From Chloroflexota bacterium (GTDB lineage: Bacteria > Chloroflexota > Anaerolineae > UBA4142), in assembly GCA_016208315.1 (NCBI GenBank), contig JACQYF010000122.1, forward strand, positions 1 through 64,000: DNA of 64,000 bases, in the 5' to 3' direction. Each line of letters begins with the position of its first letter. Position 1 is the stretch's first letter. This document shows positions 62,066 through 64,000 of the stretch, piece by piece. Under the pieces are notes generated by a model. The model did not search any database. It saw nothing but the letters and a program-made list of their open reading frames with translations, and had not been told where the DNA came from. A program made the position numbers and the translations under genes.

Positions 62066-62095
62066 CCCGTTTTCGCGCATTTGGCCGAAAACGGG
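62066..62095 (-). terminator. Terminator of gyrB
   Basis: CCCGTTTTCG, 10-nt loop, CGAAAACGGG followed on the minus strand by TTTCTTA. Confidence 0.8.
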
Positions 62096-62104
62096 CTTTT
62101 GGCT

Positions 62105-64000
62105 CTAAACGTCGAGGTTCCGCACGTTCTTGGCATGGGTTTGGATAAAGCGTTTGCGCGGCGCGACCTCGCTGCCCATCAACATTTCAAACGTGCGGTC
62201 GGCCTCGGCCGCGTCTTCCATGTTAACTTGCAAGATCGTCCGGTTCTCCGGGTTCATGGTAGTTTCCCACAGTTGCTCCGGATTCATCTCCCCCAGACCT
62301 TTGTAACGTTGGATCTCTATCTTATCGTTTTTGTTTTTCTTTCTGAGCGTTTCCAGTTCCTTGTCGTCAAAGATGTATTGTTCCGTCTTGCCGTGCTTGA
62401 CCTTGTAAAGCGGCGGCTGGGCGATGAACAAATGCCCGTGCTCGATCAGCCCTTCCATGTAGCGGAAGAAGAAGGTAAGCAGCAGCGTGCGGATATGACT
62501 TCCGTCCACGTCAGCATCGGTCATGATGCAAACGCGACCGTATCGCAGGTTCTTCAGGTCAAAGTTGTCGCCGACGCCCGTGCCAATGGCCGTAATCATC
62601 GCGCGGATTTCTTCGTTCTGCAGCATCTTGTCGAGCCGCGCCTTTTCGACATTCATGATCTTGCCGCGCAAGGGCAGGATGGCTTGGAAGCGGCGGTCTC
62701 TACCCTGTTTTGCGCTGTTGTGAACAAACACTCCGCTCGCGAGCGCAAAATTGTTGTAGCGATCCACGGTGAGATCATATACGTCGGCTCGCTCCCTCAA
62801 CACTCGGACCGTTACAACCTGGCAGTTGAGATTGGCGGCCGCCTCTAACATGCGCGGCTCATCCGCACCGAAATAATCCTGCAACAAGCGATCGTAGCGT
62901 GGGGCAGTCGGCGCGGATTGCAGGCGCAGGTCGTCGTAGGCCCGTCTGACATCTTGAGCGTCCAACACTTGCCGCAAGAGCCGCAACGCTTTCAAGCGAT
63001 GACCCGAGCGAATGACCCGACCCTTTTCCTCGGACGGCGTCGTCTCACGCCACGTTGCCAACGCGGTCAAGATGCGTTCACGATGTTGTCCATCCGCCCA
63101 GCCCCTTTGGAGTGCGGCGATAATCTTGACGCGGCGTTCAGGATGTTCCGGCCACCATGGGCTGGCTAGGTTACTGTGGTGGCGACGATATGCTTCATTA
63201 CGCCATTGCTCACGCGTTTTTTCAGAACGCCAGGTGCGAAGCTCGGCGTTCTCCCACTGCACGAGAGCCGCTTCTCGCTGTTGCTCCCGTGCCTCTGGAT
63301 GTTCCTCGAAAAATCGCCGTGTCCGTTCGGATTGCGCTAGGCGATGCTCGGGGCGAGACCAGTATGCCTCCATCAACGCGCGGGTACGCTCACAGTATTG
63401 TTGGTACTCTTCTGGTGAGAGCGAGGCAAACCACTCCTGAAAACCTTGCAGGAGCTTTTCATTAAGCAGTGTGTCTTGACGCACTAGCTTGACGCGTTCG
63501 CTCATATATTGGCGATAGGCAGGGTCTTGCCACTGCAACACGGCTTGCTCGCTCAACTGTCGGAGCTTGCGAGCACGATAATCAGGGTCGCGCCACAACC
63601 GCTTGCTCATCTCGCCGGCCAATTCAGCATAAAGACGTTGGTGTTCGCGCCAAAACATTCGCGTAATATTGCGAGGATCGTTATTGATTTTGTTGAAATC
63701 TTGGTGATGCCGGACATTGCCGGCCTTCCGAGTGTAGACGCCGGTCAGCAAATTGTAGAGGTCCGCGAGATGGTGTGTGTGACACCATCGCTCCTCGCCA
63801 TTCATCCAGACCATTTGGTACCCAACGGCCGGCAGTTCATCCTCGCGCGTAAGCCGAGTCTTGAGCGGCATCAAGCTGTCTCCGGCTTGAAGTTCCCCCG
63901 CAGCGCGATAGGAGCCGTCGCGCAAGCGAAAAGGATGATCGGGTGTGCAGCGAATAGATTCGCCATTGTCGAGTATTACCTCGACGAGAACCGCATCGCG
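62105..64000 (-). CDS. gyrB: DNA gyrase subunit B, 5'-truncated by the window, intein-split
   Basis: Only the C-extein (203 residues, 62105-62716) is complete in the window: [19 protein letters not shown], the TOPRIM metal loop [30 protein letters not shown] and the ARKRFI end. Gyrase B is the ATPase of the negative-supercoiling enzyme. The intein separates the GGD/E-like EGDSAGG region, outside the window, from SAKQGR, one of the known GyrB intein sites. Splicing is needed for function. Confidence 0.95.
   Translation of the reverse strand, partial: RDAVLVEVILDNGESIRCTPDHPFRLRDGSYRAAGELQAGDSLMPLKTRLTREDELPAVGYQMVWMNGEERWCHTHHLADLYNLLTGVYTRKAGNVRHHQDFNKINNDPRNITRMFWREHQRLYAELAGEMSKRLWRDPDYRARKLRQLSEQAVLQWQDPAYRQYMSERVKLVRQDTLLNEKLLQGFQEWFASLSPEEYQQYCERTRALMEAYWSRPEHRLAQSERTRRFFEEHPEAREQQREAALVQWENAELRTWRSEKTREQWRNEAYRRHHSNLASPWWPEHPERRVKIIAALQRGWADGQHRERILTALATWRETTPSEEKGRVIRSGHRLKALRLLRQVLDAQDVRRAYDDLRLQSAPTAPRYDRLLQDYFGADEPRMLEAAANLNCQVVTVRVLRERADVYDLTVDRYNNFALASGVFVHNSAKQGRDRRFQAILPLRGKIMNVEKARLDKMLQNEEIRAMITAIGTGVGDNFDLKNLRYGRVCIMTDADVDGSHIRTLLLTFFFRYMEGLIEHGHLFIAQPPLYKVKHGKTEQYIFDDKELETLRKKNKNDKIEIQRYKGLGEMNPEQLWETTMNPENRTILQVNMEDAAEADRTFEMLMGSEVAPRKRFIQTHAKNVRNLDV
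62717..64000 (-). mobile_element. GyrB intein with HNH-type endonuclease, partial
   Basis: At least 428 residues are in view. Splicing blocks: B with CTPDHPF near the window end, F ([17 protein letters not shown]) and G (VFVHN before Ser+1). Between them is an HNH-like endonuclease ([16 protein letters not shown]) and several repeats of a W-x-(D/N)-P/A-x-(Y/L)-R type ([27 protein letters not shown]), as found in NUMOD-containing homing nucleases. Its N-terminal block A lies beyond 64,000. Confidence 0.9.

Overview
The window is GC-rich and looks like a Chloroflexota (Anaerolineae-like) genome. The main signs are a mevalonate-pathway decarboxylase, SpoVS and YaaT-type (PSP1) proteins and RNase Y in a genome with no other spore genes in view, zinc-ribbon and lipoprotein genes with Pro/Thr-rich linkers, many GAF-domain kinases, and unusual self-complementary phrase repeats between genes. 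This taxonomic call is inference; no rRNA or tRNA gene was recognised.

Bases 1 to about 10,240 are an integrated mobile element. Most of it is read leftward: a helix-turn-helix/nucleotidyltransferase pair; a complete-looking PRTRC-type ubiquitin-like cassette in the order E, C (Ubl), F, B (E2-like), A (JAB/MPN peptidase), ThiF (E1-like); a ribbon-helix-helix/PIN toxin-antitoxin pair with an unknown third gene; and an accessory DNA sliding clamp. The clamp gene and the Ubl gene each carry a one-base frameshift. A large serine recombinase points rightward at the element edge, and its 3' end overlaps the 5' end of the mevalonate-pathway decarboxylase gene in another frame. The left end of the element is outside the window.

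From 10,243 to 17,381 the chromosome carries the decarboxylase, the RseP-type site-2 protease, a zinc-ribbon membrane protein, and a short operon of an IorA-like TPP-domain fragment, MaoC hydratase, SDR, thiolase and RidA. From 17,476 to 24,268 a leftward polysaccharide cluster holds RmlB (interrupted by a 379-residue intein), RmlA, a CpsD-type kinase, two Wzz-like proteins and a glycosyltransferase. It is divergent from a response regulator/histidine kinase hybrid (24,344-26,695).

From 26,880 to 31,256 there is a secretion cluster: a structured leader RNA with an intrinsic terminator, two paralogous small secreted proteins, a single polypeptide joining a SipW-type signal peptidase, a DUF5305-like region and an HD-GYP domain, an RTX-like secreted protein and a TPR-like membrane protein. 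Then come recA-recX, RNase Y, SpoVS, a PHP phosphatase, convergent YaaT and HolB, a Nudix hydrolase, GDP-sugar genes (rmd-like, gmd), a fused MNT-HEPN protein, two phosphohexomutases, a DUF5678/retropepsin pair, TatD, a polyprenyl synthase, two glycosyltransferases, FtsK and a TolB-like lipoprotein.

The right end is read leftward: IlvE, a small membrane protein, CinA, proline dehydrogenase and a FAD amine oxidase (behind a 27-bp palindrome), a large GAF histidine kinase, and the 3' part of gyrB. GyrB is interrupted by an HNH-type intein that runs off the window. Many gene junctions are occupied by inverted repeats built from short reiterated phrases, and some of these have entered coding sequences in frame.
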